Source of the DNA: UBA1309 sp047605645
GTDB lineage: Bacteria; Bacteroidota; Bacteroidia; Bacteroidales; Dysgonomonadaceae
Length of the DNA: 64,000 bases
Direction: 5' to 3'
NCBI GenBank assembly: GCA_047605645.1
Contig: JASGFJ010000011.1
Location: 49,085 to 113,084 of the forward strand
In this document: piece after piece, positions 1 to 9,329 of the stretch
Numbering within the stretch: the stretch's first letter is position 1
How the letters are laid out: each line of letters starts with the position of its first letter
Program-made: the position numbers and the translations under genes
The notes under the pieces: generated by a model
The model's input: only the letters and a program-made list of their open reading frames with translations
Told to the model about the DNA's origin: nothing
Database searches by the model: none

Positions 1-1
1 G

Positions 2-175
2 GGCAAACGAGTAGCAAGCCTCTTTCTGACGGCCAACAATATCACGAATAAAGCTTATCAGAATCACCTGAGTCGTTTACGATATGCCGATGTCAATCAA
101 GTAACAGGTCGTGAAGGAGTTTTCAATATGGGACGAAATTTTGGTATTAAGTTAGATATTCCAATAAATTTCTAA
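2..175 (+). CDS. TonB-dependent outer-membrane receptor, C-terminal end (partial)
   Basis: Only the last 57 codons are in the window; the frame is open from the left edge to TAA at 173-175. The peptide contains NITNKAYQNHLSRLRYAD followed by GRNFGIKLDIPINF. That is the usual ending of a TonB-dependent receptor barrel: a loop with 'N-x-T-N-K-x-Y', then a final amphipathic strand ending in an aromatic residue (F) that the Bam machinery recognises. The ligand cannot be told from this fragment. The pattern resembles the siderophore/metal-type receptor family more than SusC, which usually ends 'R-x-Y-x-x-G-I-x-x-x-F'. A hairpin terminator follows directly. Confidence 0.7.
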   Translation, partial: GKRVASLFLTANNITNKAYQNHLSRLRYADVNQVTGREGVFNMGRNFGIKLDIPINF

Positions 176-198
176 TCAACACCAGTCAATCAATAAAA

Positions 199-233
199 AA
201 ACTCTGTTTACAACCATTTTGTAGACAGAGTTT
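199..233. terminator. Bidirectional intrinsic terminator
   Basis: A 12-bp stem (199-210 with 222-233, one G-T pair) has A-rich and T-rich flanks on opposite sides. It lies between the end of the receptor gene (+) and the end of the nucleosidase gene (-), so it can stop transcription from both directions. Confidence 0.75.
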
Positions 234-237
234 TTCT

Positions 238-801
238 TTATTTACGTTCAAACCATTGAATGAAAGTAGCACGCGCATCAGCCAGTTTATCCGCCCAATG
301 ATTCACTGAATTTTCTCCGATTTTGTCCGTTACATATTTGACAGCCACAAAAGGAAGTTTAAATTCCTGACAGACTAAAGCATGTGCAAAAGCTTCCATA
401 TCAACGACATCTCCATGAATCGTCTCAGCCTGAGTAACAAAACTATCTCCGGTGTTGCAGATTCCCCAATGATTATCTGACAGACTCCAGATTTGAGAAA
501 TATACCGACAGAAAGCTTCTTCCACTTCAATTTCATGAGTTAATCCGGGAAAATGGATAGCCTGAAAGTCTCTGTCGACAAAACGATTACAGACAAACAC
601 ATCTCCTACCTGATGATTCAATGTACCTGCCGTACCAAAATTTAGTACAAAATCGGGGCGTTCTTCACAAATAGCCTTTGTCAGATTCATCGCTGAAGCT
701 GCTTTCCCAATTCCTGACTTTACAAAACGAAGTTCACAACCTGCCAATGAAAAGGGAACAAACTCTTCATCTATCGCATAAATTACTAGGACTTTTTTCA
801 T
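238..801 (-). CDS. Nucleosidase/phosphorylase-family protein (MTA/SAH nucleosidase-like)
   Basis: A cytoplasmic 187-residue protein of the nucleoside phosphorylase/nucleosidase fold. The first strand (KKVLVIYA) is followed by a glycine-rich GIGK turn at about residue 31. FGTAG at about residue 55 is the ribose/phosphate-side motif, and VVDMEAFA near residue 132 is the D-M-E signature in which Glu contacts the ribose. These features match 5'-methylthioadenosine/S-adenosylhomocysteine nucleosidases, which cleave the glycosidic bond of MTA or SAH. The protein is about 40 residues shorter than classical Pfs enzymes, so the exact substrate (MTA, SAH, futalosine or another nucleoside) is uncertain. 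ATG at 801 is the only good start. It is transcribed away from the xylan locus and is probably unrelated to it. Confidence 0.75.
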   Translation of the reverse strand: MKKVLVIYAIDEEFVPFSLAGCELRFVKSGIGKAASAMNLTKAICEERPDFVLNFGTAGTLNHQVGDVFVCNRFVDRDFQAIHFPGLTHEIEVEEAFCRYISQIWSLSDNHWGICNTGDSFVTQAETIHGDVVDMEAFAHALVCQEFKLPFVAVKYVTDKIGENSVNHWADKLADARATFIQWFERK

Positions 802-1699
802 TCGATTTAATTTTTACTCTTAGGTGGTATGGAACTCACCTGATTCTTTAATTATTGTTTTGGGTGATTTAATAAAAATCAGGTTTCGTTTCATAAAATA
901 GCTTTTGGAATCAAAGATATGAGAAATTTATCTTTTCGAAAAAACTATATCTTCAGAGAAAAGACTAGACACACAAAGTTGAATTTATTAGTAACCAAAG
1001 AAACATAAATCAATCATAGTATTTTTCCGATTTTATTTTATATTGTAATAGCTGCCTTATAAGAGTGTATTATGTTTGAATAAAGTTTAATATTATAGAA
1101 AACGATTCGGTTATCTTTCCCATCATTCACTATATAAAACATGTTATCCCAAAGCAAATATTCTTCTCTCGTTATTCCATATTTCTATATTCTGGTTGTA
1201 ACAATACAATAAAACTGAATTGTTTTCGGGTGAACGGAAGGATTTTCCATTACTCATCAGTATTATTAGTTTGACAAATGTTACCTCAATGTATTATATT
1301 CTGTAACCTCTGTCCTATTTTCAGCTCCGATTTTAGCAAAAAAATCCCATTAACGGAGAATTCAAAATATCCATAAAACAGAGTATCCAGAGCTTAAATA
1401 TATCGTCCAGAGCCGCTCCTGGCATATTCTTCAGAAAAAAACAGCCAAAATATTCATTGCTAGACCTTCATACAATAAAATAAAACAAATAAAGAAGTAA
1501 AAATCATATTTCAGGGACAAGAGATAAAAGGAGAAATATTGAATTTACCAAATAAGAGGAATAAATTATCTATAATTGGGAGACCCCAAATAGCCTGAAG
1601 TATACTTTTGTAATTAAAGTTTATTATGAATACGAGAGCATTAAATTTAAATCAATACGAAAACGAAAAATAACATTTTATATTGAAACAAAGAGTACA
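802..1699. other. Long AT-rich intergenic region upstream of the xylan gene train
   Basis: About 900 bases with no credible gene on either strand. It separates the divergent nucleosidase (-) from the first GH43 (+). Two sequences match the Bacteroidota -7 element TAnnTTTG, at 1071-1078 and 1603-1610. The second is well placed to drive the downstream genes and is listed separately. No IS remnant or RNA gene was recognised. Confidence 0.6.
1603..1610 (+). promoter_or_regulatory. Candidate Bacteroidota-type promoter (-7 box) for the GH43-led gene train
   Basis: TACTTTTG is a full match to the TAnnTTTG -7 element. A weak TTGG lies about 23 bases upstream, at an imperfect spacing for the -33 TTTG box. 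Transcription would start near 1617, giving a leader of about 80 nt before the ATG at 1700. The assignment rests on consensus matching only. Confidence 0.4.
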
Positions 1700-3433
1700 A
1701 TGAAAAGAATTAATCTAAAACCAATTATCTGGACATTTCTGGCTTTTTTCCCACTCGTTGCCGGAGCGAAAGATGGAAATTCTAAATCACAATCGAAAAA
1801 CATGCCTACATTTACACAGTTTCTCTATCAGGGAGACGACGATGTATACAACGAAAATCCATTAGCAGAAAACGAATTTTACAATCCCATTTTTCAGGGT
1901 TGTTATCCCGATCCAAGTATTACCCGCAAGGGAGACGATTTTTATTTGGTGAATTCTTCTTTTGCCATGTTCCCGGGTGTACCTATTTTCCATTCGAAAG
2001 ACTTAGTCAATTGGAAGCAAATCGGGCATGTACTCGATAGAAAATCTCAATTAAAAGTTGAAGATTCGGGAATCAGCGCAGGGATCTATGCTCCGGACAT
2101 AAAATACAATCCGAATAACGATACGTTCTATATGGTCACTACCCAGTTCTCAGGAGGAATGGGAAACATGATTGTCAAAACGAAAGATCCCTTGAAAGGT
2201 TGGAGCGAACCCAACAAATTGAAATTTGAAGGAATCGATCCTTCTATCTTTTTTGATGACAACGGAAAGGCCTATATTTTGCATAACGACGCGCCGGATA
2301 AAGGCAAAGAATTATACAACGGACACCGGGTTATTAAAATATGGGAATATGACCTAACAACCGATCAGGTGATTCCCGGTACGGATAAAATCATTGTTGA
2401 CGGAGGAGTAGATATTAAGAAAAAACCAATTTGGATTGAAGGTCCACATTTATATAAAAAAAATGGACGCTATTATCTTATGTGTGCTGAAGGCGGCACA
2501 GGAGGATGGCACAGTGAAGTAATCTTCGTAAGTGATAGTCCCAAAGGTCCTTATACTCCAGCAAACAACAATCCAATTCTTACACAAAGATATTTTCCCG
2601 CTGACAGGAAAGACAAAGTAGACTGGGCCGGTCATGCGGATTTAGTACAAGGAGCTGACGGCAAATACTACGGAGTCTTTTTGGCTATCCGCCCGAATAA
2701 GCAGAATATGGTCAACAGTGGACGAGAAACATTCATTTTACCGGTTGACTGGAGTGGAGATTTCCCGGTCTTCGAAAATGGTCTTATACCTTTAGAGCCT
2801 AAGCTTAAATTACCAAAAGGAGTGACCAATCAAACGGGAAGAAATGGCTTTTTACCGAACGGAAATTTTACGTTTACAGAAGATTTTGCAGCTGCTAACC
2901 TGGATTACAGATGGATTGGCATGCGTGGCCCACGCGAAGACTTTGTTCTGAAAAACCCAAAAGGTGGATTGAATATAGTTCCATACCCAGTGAATATTAA
3001 AGAAATCAAACCTATATCTTCCCTTTTCTTCAGACAACAACACAAAAACTTTAAAGCAGTTGCCACAGTGAACTATCAACCGAAAACAAAAAATGATTTA
3101 GCAGGATTGACTTGCTATCAATCGGAAAGGTTCAACTACGTTTTTGGAATCACATCGGATGGAAAAGACAATTACATAGTTTTACAAAAAACTCAAAAAG
3201 GACAATCATCCATCCTGGCCAAAGAGAAAATCAATGTTTCCAAGTCGGTACAATTACAGGTTCTCGCAAAAGGGAATGATTATTCTTTCAGCTATGCAGT
3301 CAATGGCAGCGACTTGAAAAATCTGGGAGGTACAGTATCAGGTGATATATTATCAACCAATGTAGCAGGAGGTTTTACAGGAAGTTTGATAGGCCTCTAC
3401 ACAACATCAGCCAATGATGCGTGGGTAGAATAG
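1700..3433 (+). CDS. Secreted GH43 glycosidase (beta-xylosidase/arabinofuranosidase type) with C-terminal beta-sandwich
   Basis: A 577-residue exported protein with a signal peptide in residues 1-23 and no lipobox. A five-bladed GH43 propeller spans about 60-380. The three GH43 catalytic acids are visible: Asp71 in YPDPSI (general base), Asp180 in GIDPSIFFDD (pKa modulator) and Glu247 in WIEGPHLYKK (general acid). Residues about 390-570 form the beta-sandwich domain (GH43_C2-like) common in long GH43 exo-enzymes acting on xylo-oligosaccharides. The family removes xylose or arabinose from the non-reducing end or from side chains, here probably in the periplasm. It opens a same-strand train of xylan genes, 190 bp before a second GH43. 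Which sugar it releases cannot be read from sequence. Confidence 0.88.
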   Translation: MKRINLKPIIWTFLAFFPLVAGAKDGNSKSQSKNMPTFTQFLYQGDDDVYNENPLAENEFYNPIFQGCYPDPSITRKGDDFYLVNSSFAMFPGVPIFHSKDLVNWKQIGHVLDRKSQLKVEDSGISAGIYAPDIKYNPNNDTFYMVTTQFSGGMGNMIVKTKDPLKGWSEPNKLKFEGIDPSIFFDDNGKAYILHNDAPDKGKELYNGHRVIKIWEYDLTTDQVIPGTDKIIVDGGVDIKKKPIWIEGPHLYKKNGRYYLMCAEGGTGGWHSEVIFVSDSPKGPYTPANNNPILTQRYFPADRKDKVDWAGHADLVQGADGKYYGVFLAIRPNKQNMVNSGRETFILPVDWSGDFPVFENGLIPLEPKLKLPKGVTNQTGRNGFLPNGNFTFTEDFAAANLDYRWIGMRGPREDFVLKNPKGGLNIVPYPVNIKEIKPISSLFFRQQHKNFKAVATVNYQPKTKNDLAGLTCYQSERFNYVFGITSDGKDNYIVLQKTQKGQSSILAKEKINVSKSVQLQVLAKGNDYSFSYAVNGSDLKNLGGTVSGDILSTNVAGGFTGSLIGLYTTSANDAWVE

Positions 3434-3622
3434 AAAAGAACGAACGCATAGAGCCGCAATGGTCTACTGGACAATTCCGGCTCTACTGCCTTCGATAAAA
3501 CGAAGCCTCATCAGAAATATCGGCATAAAGAAAAAAACTTTGTCGTCTATCATTATTGTTTTCTTCGGAAAAAATACTCAATAAACTGAAATTAACCATT
3601 TTCCCTATTTTGCAAGAGACAA

Positions 3623-5230
3623 ATGAATCCACTGAAAACTATTGTCATTTTTTGTTGTCTTATAGCCACAATTTGTGAATGCAAATGCCAACATGTCACA
3701 AAGTATTCCAACCCATTAATGTGGCTGGATATGCCGGATATGTCTGTGACGAGAAGCGGAGACGAATTCCATCTTATCTCAACGACAATGCATCTGATGC
3801 CGGGTGCTCCGGTTATGAAATCAAAAGATCTTGTTCATTGGGAGATAGAGAGTTATGTATTTGACAGTTTAACCGATAACTCTAAATACAACCTAATCAA
3901 TGGGAGTGTATACGGACGAGGACAATGGGCCTCATCCATCCGATTTCATCAGGGCAAATATTATGTTCTTTTCTCTCCAAACGACCAGCCTTACAGATCA
4001 TATATCTACACTTCCGACACTCCAGCCGGAAAATGGAAACTACTTACCAGAAGTCAGCATTTTCATGATGCCTCTTTGTTCTTTGATGATGATGGACGCG
4101 TATACGTATTTTACGGAACAGGCTCGTTGAGAGAGCTCAACAGCGATCTTTCCGGTGTAAAAGAAGGAGGAGTAGACAAACAAATCTTCGAACGAGATTC
4201 TACAGAGACCGGTTTATTAGAGGGTAGTCAAGTCATTAAATATAAAGGGAAATATTACTTGTTAATGATTTCCTGGCCGAATAACAAACCAAGACGTCAG
4301 GTCTGTTACCGGGCCGATAAAATCACCGGACCTTATGAAAAGAAGGTGATTCTGGAAGATACTTTTGCAGGCTTCCCTTACGTAGGGCAAGGCTGTATTA
4401 TTGACGACAAAAACGGCAATTGGCATGCTTTGATTTTTCAGGATCGCGGAGCAGTCGGGCGGGTACCACTATTGATGCCTGTCAGATGGGAAAACGGATG
4501 GCCGATGCTTGGAGACAAACAAGGGAAGGTTCCAGCCAACGGGAATGTACCTTTACCCTCCTTTGACTCGGGAAAACGGATTATAGAAAGCGACGAATTT
4601 CAGGAAGCCAATTTAAAAATCAACTGGCAATGGAATCATAATCCGGAAAATGGATATTGGACTCTTAAGGAACGCCCGGGATACCTTCGCTTAAAAACAA
4701 ATAGAATTGTACCGAATCTTTATCTGGCACCCAACACCTTGACTCAGCGAATGGAAGGACCTGTCAGCTCCGGCACCATAGCACTGGATATCTCAAAGAT
4801 GAAAGATGGCGATATTGCAGGCTTCGCAGCCTTTAATGGGCATTCAGGTGTTCTTTCGGCAGTCAAAGAAGGCACTCGTAAATTCTTAGTCTTGACCTCC
4901 GAAGAAGTAAACCTGAGTGAGAAAGAAAAAGCTGTATTGGGTGTTGATTCTAAAGAAAATGCCCGCCTTGAAATAAAAAACGATCTCATCTATTTGCGTA
5001 TTGATGTAGATTTCAATCTAGGGAAAGACTGGGCCTATTTTTACTACAGTGAGGATAATAAGCACTGGAATCGGATAGGTGCCCCTTTCAAAATGATTTT
5101 TGATTACAGAAAACTATTTATGGGAACAAGATTTGCAATCTTCAATTATGCAACCAAATCTGTTGGAGGATATGTAGATATCGATTTTTTCAGGTTTACA
5201 AAAGACATTGACCCAAAACAGCCCCGCTAA
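3623..5230 (+). CDS. Secreted GH43 glycosidase (second copy, xylan side-chain/xylosidase type)
   Basis: A 535-residue exported protein. The hydrophobic N-terminus is followed by a cysteine-rich ATICECKC stretch, so a lipoprotein anchor is possible but the lipobox is not canonical. The GH43 propeller runs from about 28 to 320, with Asp39 in MPDMSV as general base, Asp149 in HDASLFFDDD and Glu200 in LLEGSQ as general acid. A C-terminal beta-sandwich (about 335-530) ends with GGYVDIDFFRF, a pattern repeated in the GH43 half of the GH5-GH43 fusion at 22.9 kb. The two therefore look like close subfamily relatives. The first motif reads MPDMS rather than the usual YPDPS, with the catalytic Asp kept. 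It sits between a GH43 and a GH115 in one apparent operon. Confidence 0.87.
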   Translation: MNPLKTIVIFCCLIATICECKCQHVTKYSNPLMWLDMPDMSVTRSGDEFHLISTTMHLMPGAPVMKSKDLVHWEIESYVFDSLTDNSKYNLINGSVYGRGQWASSIRFHQGKYYVLFSPNDQPYRSYIYTSDTPAGKWKLLTRSQHFHDASLFFDDDGRVYVFYGTGSLRELNSDLSGVKEGGVDKQIFERDSTETGLLEGSQVIKYKGKYYLLMISWPNNKPRRQVCYRADKITGPYEKKVILEDTFAGFPYVGQGCIIDDKNGNWHALIFQDRGAVGRVPLLMPVRWENGWPMLGDKQGKVPANGNVPLPSFDSGKRIIESDEFQEANLKINWQWNHNPENGYWTLKERPGYLRLKTNRIVPNLYLAPNTLTQRMEGPVSSGTIALDISKMKDGDIAGFAAFNGHSGVLSAVKEGTRKFLVLTSEEVNLSEKEKAVLGVDSKENARLEIKNDLIYLRIDVDFNLGKDWAYFYYSEDNKHWNRIGAPFKMIFDYRKLFMGTRFAIFNYATKSVGGYVDIDFFRFTKDIDPKQPR

Positions 5231-5262
5231 TGCGAGGATAGGAATATCATGAATAGAAAGAG

Positions 5263-7800
5263 ATGAACAGTTCGCTTATATATAAATTAATGATTGTGCT
5301 TGCATTTTTCTGTAATATTTTGCAGTTGAATGCAACACAACCATTTATATCGCCACACCCATCCAACGCGAGCATGACTCTCGTTGAGCCGGGAGTGACT
5401 CCGCTAATCCTGATAAATTCGGATTTGGATGCCGGTATCAAACGAGCTGTTGAAAACTTACGGACTGACTTCGGAAAAGTCACAGGAGTCATCCCATCTC
5501 TTAGCGAACAAATTTCGGATACAAACAAACCGGTTGTGATTATCGGCACATTAGGCACGAATTCGCTCGTTGACAGACTGGTAAAAAACAAACAGATAAA
5601 AGAGTCTGTCCTAAAAGGAAAAAATGAAAAATACATCATTCAATATGTCTCTCAACCGGTTGAGGGCATTAAAGAAGCATTGGTGATCGCCGGAAGCGAC
5701 AAGCGCGGAACAATCTATGGAATCTACGAGTTATCGAAGCAACTTGGGGTTTCTCCATGGTACTATTGGGCAGATGTACCGGTGGTACATAAAGAGTGTA
5801 TCTATTTTCAAAAAGGGGAATACAGCGATGGCGAACCGGCAGTCAGATTCAGAGGTATTTTTCTTAACGATGAAGCTCCGGCATTAACCAAATGGGCAAA
5901 TGTCACTTTTGGAGGCTTCAATAGTAAATTTTATGAGAAAGTATTTGAATTACTCCTGCGTCTGAAGGCTAATTTTCTATGGCCTGCCATGTGGAATAAC
6001 GCTTTTTATGACGATGACCCACAAAATGGAATATTGGCAAACGAAATGGGAATAATCATGGGAACTTCCCACCATGAACCAATGGCTATGGCACAGCAGG
6101 ATTGGCATCGATTTGTGAAACGCAACAATTTACAGAGCCTTTGGAATTACACTAAAAATACAGACGCTTTAAATCAGGCATGGAAATACGGAATTGAACG
6201 CAGCCGGAATTGGGAAAAAGTAATCACGCTGGGAATGCGTGGCGATGGCGACGAAGCCATGCAGGAAGGAACCAACATTGAGCTGTTGCAAAAAATTGTA
6301 TCCGAACAACGGAAAATTATCGAAAAAGTAACAGGTAAAAAAGCAGATCAAACTCCTCAGGTATGGGCTCTATACAAAGAAGTTCAGGATTATTATGATC
6401 ATGGGATGCAAGTTCCGGATGATGTCACTCTGCTTTTTTGCGACGATAACTGGGGAAATGTCAGAAGACTTCCGGTGCCGGGCAGCAAACCGCGCAAAGG
6501 TGGATATGGCATGTATTACCACTTTGATTATGTCGGTGCGCCTCGAAACTCGAAGTGGATCAATATAAGTCCGATACAGCGTGTCTGGGAACAAATGAAT
6601 CTCAGCTATACCCACGGAGTGGATAAAATGTGGATTGTGAATGTCGGAGATTTAAAGCCAATGGAATATCCCATCAGTTTTTTTATGGATATGGCCTGGA
6701 ATCCGGCACAGTTCAATTCTCAAAACCTCTTAAAACATACGGAAGATTGGTGTGCCCAACAATTTGGAGAGCAATATGCTAAAAAATCGGCTCGCATCAT
6801 TAATCTGTATTCAAAATATAACCGAAGAATAACGCCGGAAATGTTGAGTGCCACAACTTACAGTTTGAAAAACTACAATGAGTTTGAGCGGGTAGTCAAT
6901 GAGTACCGCAATCTATCGGGCGAAGCTTTCCAATTGTATTATAGTATTCCACAGGTATATAAAGATGCTTTCGACCAATTGGTCTTGTTTCCCGTAAATG
7001 CATGTTCCAATTTGTATGAAATGTATTTTGCTGTGGCTAAAAACAAATATTATGCGGAAAAGAATGACACGCTGGCCAATTTCTGGGCGGACAAAGCAAG
7101 AGAATGCTTTCTCCGTGATTCTGTATTTACCGACCATTACAATAAAACGATTTCCGGCGGAAAATGGAATCACATGATGGATCAGATACGAATTGGTTAC
7201 AGCAGTTGGCAAGAGCCCGCAAAAAGCATCATGCCGGCGGTAACTTACATCCATACGCAAAAAGAGACAAGAGGTAAAAAAGTATTTCAGGAAAAAGATG
7301 GCTATGTATCTATGGAGGCGGAGAATTTCAGTAATGTCAACAACTCCGGGAACATGCACTGGGAGATTATTCCCGATTTAGGAAAAAACAAATCGGCTAT
7401 TTCCACTTTTCCGCAAAACGCGTACCCTGAAAATTCAGACCAAGTTTATGTGGAATACGATATTGACTTTAAATCTGCCGGCAATTTTGATGTCGCGGTT
7501 TGGCTCTCTCCGACTTTAAATTTCAATCAGAATAAAGGTTTAAGATATCAGATTTCGTTTGATAACAATAGTCCCCAGACGGTAAATTTCAATGGACGAT
7601 ACCGGGGAGAACTAGGCAAATGGCAGGCAGAGCAAATAATCAAATCGATAACGAACCATCTGATTGAAAAACCGGGCAGACATACACTTCGGTTTCGGGT
7701 GTTAGATCCGGGTATCGTTCTTCAAAAGATTATAATTAATACCGGCGGACTGAAACCAAGTTGGCTGGGTCCTCAGGAAAGTCCTATGACAGAAAAATAG
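5263..7800 (+). CDS. GH115 xylan alpha-1,2-glucuronidase (short form)
   Basis: An exported 845-residue protein with a signal peptide in about residues 1-25. GH115 enzymes remove (4-O-methyl-)glucuronic acid from xylan, including from internal xylose units. The order is an N-terminal alpha/beta domain (about 30-190, with AGSDKRGTIYGIYELS), a catalytic barrel from about 193 with FLNDEAPALT, LRLKANFLWPAMWNNAF and GTSHHEPM, a helical bundle (about 520-660) and a C-terminal beta-sandwich (about 680-835). It lacks the roughly 110-residue Ig/BACON-like module found between the helical bundle and the C-terminal domain in the two other GH115 proteins of this window. The start at 5263 is preceded by a GAAAGAG-like Shine-Dalgarno sequence. 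Confidence 0.92.
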   Translation: MNSSLIYKLMIVLAFFCNILQLNATQPFISPHPSNASMTLVEPGVTPLILINSDLDAGIKRAVENLRTDFGKVTGVIPSLSEQISDTNKPVVIIGTLGTNSLVDRLVKNKQIKESVLKGKNEKYIIQYVSQPVEGIKEALVIAGSDKRGTIYGIYELSKQLGVSPWYYWADVPVVHKECIYFQKGEYSDGEPAVRFRGIFLNDEAPALTKWANVTFGGFNSKFYEKVFELLLRLKANFLWPAMWNNAFYDDDPQNGILANEMGIIMGTSHHEPMAMAQQDWHRFVKRNNLQSLWNYTKNTDALNQAWKYGIERSRNWEKVITLGMRGDGDEAMQEGTNIELLQKIVSEQRKIIEKVTGKKADQTPQVWALYKEVQDYYDHGMQVPDDVTLLFCDDNWGNVRRLPVPGSKPRKGGYGMYYHFDYVGAPRNSKWINISPIQRVWEQMNLSYTHGVDKMWIVNVGDLKPMEYPISFFMDMAWNPAQFNSQNLLKHTEDWCAQQFGEQYAKKSARIINLYSKYNRRITPEMLSATTYSLKNYNEFERVVNEYRNLSGEAFQLYYSIPQVYKDAFDQLVLFPVNACSNLYEMYFAVAKNKYYAEKNDTLANFWADKARECFLRDSVFTDHYNKTISGGKWNHMMDQIRIGYSSWQEPAKSIMPAVTYIHTQKETRGKKVFQEKDGYVSMEAENFSNVNNSGNMHWEIIPDLGKNKSAISTFPQNAYPENSDQVYVEYDIDFKSAGNFDVAVWLSPTLNFNQNKGLRYQISFDNNSPQTVNFNGRYRGELGKWQAEQIIKSITNHLIEKPGRHTLRFRVLDPGIVLQKIIINTGGLKPSWLGPQESPMTEK

Positions 7801-7838
7801 CAAGAAAAAGAAATTGTAAATCAATCAAATAAAAAACT

Positions 7839-9317
7839 ATGGAATCTAATACGGAAAAAATATCGTTTCTTGAAAAAGCCGGATACAGTTTGGGGGATTT
7901 GGCTGCAAACCTGGTATTCCAAACTCTTATCACTTATTTGGCATATTTCTATACCGATATTTACGGGCTAAAAAATACGGATGCTTCTATCATTATGCTT
8001 GCTGTCGGTCTGGTAGCCGCATTTCTGTTCAATCCGATTATCGGCGCATTAGCTGACCGAACAAATTCCCATTGGGGTAAATTCCGTCCATGGATTTTAT
8101 TCACAGCTGTTCCTTTAGGAGTTGTCGCTTTTTTAGCATTCTCTACTCCTGATTTTTCATATAAAGGGAAACTTATTTATGCCGCAGTCACCTATACCTT
8201 ACTGCTTCTGCTCTATGCCTCAAGCAATTTACCTTACTCGGCCTTAAGTGGTGTCATTACGGGAAATATGGGAGAACGCAACAGCATCTCTTCCTATCGT
8301 TTTGTAGCCGTCATGTTTGCTCAGTTTTTCGTACAGGTGTTTATGCTGCCTATCATCGAATATGCAGGAGGAGGAGATAAAGCACTGGGTATCGAGATTG
8401 TGATGTCATGGCTGGCCATAGTAGGAACAATCATGCTGCTGATCACTTTTTTAACGACAAAAGAGAGAATTGTTCCGAATCCGGAGCAAAAGACCTCACT
8501 AAAAGATGATTTGTCCGATTTGTCGAAAAACAGACCTTGGCTAATCATGCTTGTACTCACTATTCTGGTATTTATTTCCTTGTCAATGAAAGGAGGATCG
8601 TACGTCTATTATTTCAATAATTTTGTAGATAAAAACGCTCTCTCACAATTTATTAGTCCGATAACCTCAGTGCTTTCATCCGCTGGAATTAATTTTTTTG
8701 GTTCGGATGCTGTTTCCGCCGGTTTCGGGTTGTTCAACGCCGGAGGAATCATTTTTATGATAATAGGAATTTCTTGTTCAAAAAAACTAGCTGACAAATA
8801 TGGAAAAAGAGATGTTTATAAATATGGCCTGCTGGTCGCTACTCTATTCGTTGCCGCATTCGTTTTTTTCCAGCCTACTGACATTGTCTGGATGTTTGCA
8901 TCTCAAATTCTTCACGGATTTACTTATGGAATCACTATCCCTATTCTATGGGCTATGATTGCTGATGTAGCTGATTTCTCAGAATGGAAAACGATGCATC
9001 GGGCTACGGCAATTATTTTCTCTGCGATGATGGTTGGGTTGAAAGCCGGTTTATCCATCGGAGGAGCCTTGCTTACCTGGATTTTGAGTCTCTATGGATA
9101 CATCCCTGTAAAAGACGGAAATGCCGGTCATGCCATAGTACAACCGGAAACAGTGGCTCAAGGTGCAAAAATGTTAGTCAGCATTTTTCCATCCATTCCT
9201 TTTTTGCTCGGAGTTGTACTTCTGTTTTTTTATGTAATTGATAAGAAGATGGAAGTCAATATTCAGACAGATCTGGAAAAGAGAAGAAGCAATAACGTTG
9301 AAAAACAGAATATATAA
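7839..9317 (+). CDS. GPH-family sugar:cation symporter (inner membrane)
   Basis: A 492-residue polytopic protein of the glycoside-pentoside-hexuronide symporter family (MFS superfamily). About 12 hydrophobic segments are visible. The family signature DRTNSHWGKFRPWILF follows the second membrane segment (about residues 67-82), and a second conserved block, IADVADFSEWKTMHRATA, lies near residues 374-391. Homologues carry melibiose, xylosides or glucuronides with Na+ or H+. Its place between GH115 and GH10 genes suggests import of xylobiose, xylose or aldouronic products from periplasm to cytoplasm. This matches the adjacent GH43 at 10495, which lacks a signal peptide and could act on the imported sugar. 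Substrate is inferred from context. Confidence 0.88.
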   Translation: MESNTEKISFLEKAGYSLGDLAANLVFQTLITYLAYFYTDIYGLKNTDASIIMLAVGLVAAFLFNPIIGALADRTNSHWGKFRPWILFTAVPLGVVAFLAFSTPDFSYKGKLIYAAVTYTLLLLLYASSNLPYSALSGVITGNMGERNSISSYRFVAVMFAQFFVQVFMLPIIEYAGGGDKALGIEIVMSWLAIVGTIMLLITFLTTKERIVPNPEQKTSLKDDLSDLSKNRPWLIMLVLTILVFISLSMKGGSYVYYFNNFVDKNALSQFISPITSVLSSAGINFFGSDAVSAGFGLFNAGGIIFMIIGISCSKKLADKYGKRDVYKYGLLVATLFVAAFVFFQPTDIVWMFASQILHGFTYGITIPILWAMIADVADFSEWKTMHRATAIIFSAMMVGLKAGLSIGGALLTWILSLYGYIPVKDGNAGHAIVQPETVAQGAKMLVSIFPSIPFLLGVVLLFFYVIDKKMEVNIQTDLEKRRSNNVEKQNI

Positions 9318-9329
9318 CAAATTTAGAAT

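Noticed and set aside
3450..3484. Hairpin AGAGCCG/CGGCTCT after the first GH43 gene as a terminator
   Set aside because: The stem is only 7 bp with a 21-base loop and no T-run, so readthrough to the next GH43 is more likely.
6913..7359. 148-residue open frame on the - strand inside the first GH115 gene
   Set aside because: It is the complement of conserved GH115 sequence with no recognisable domain, a by-product of codon bias.
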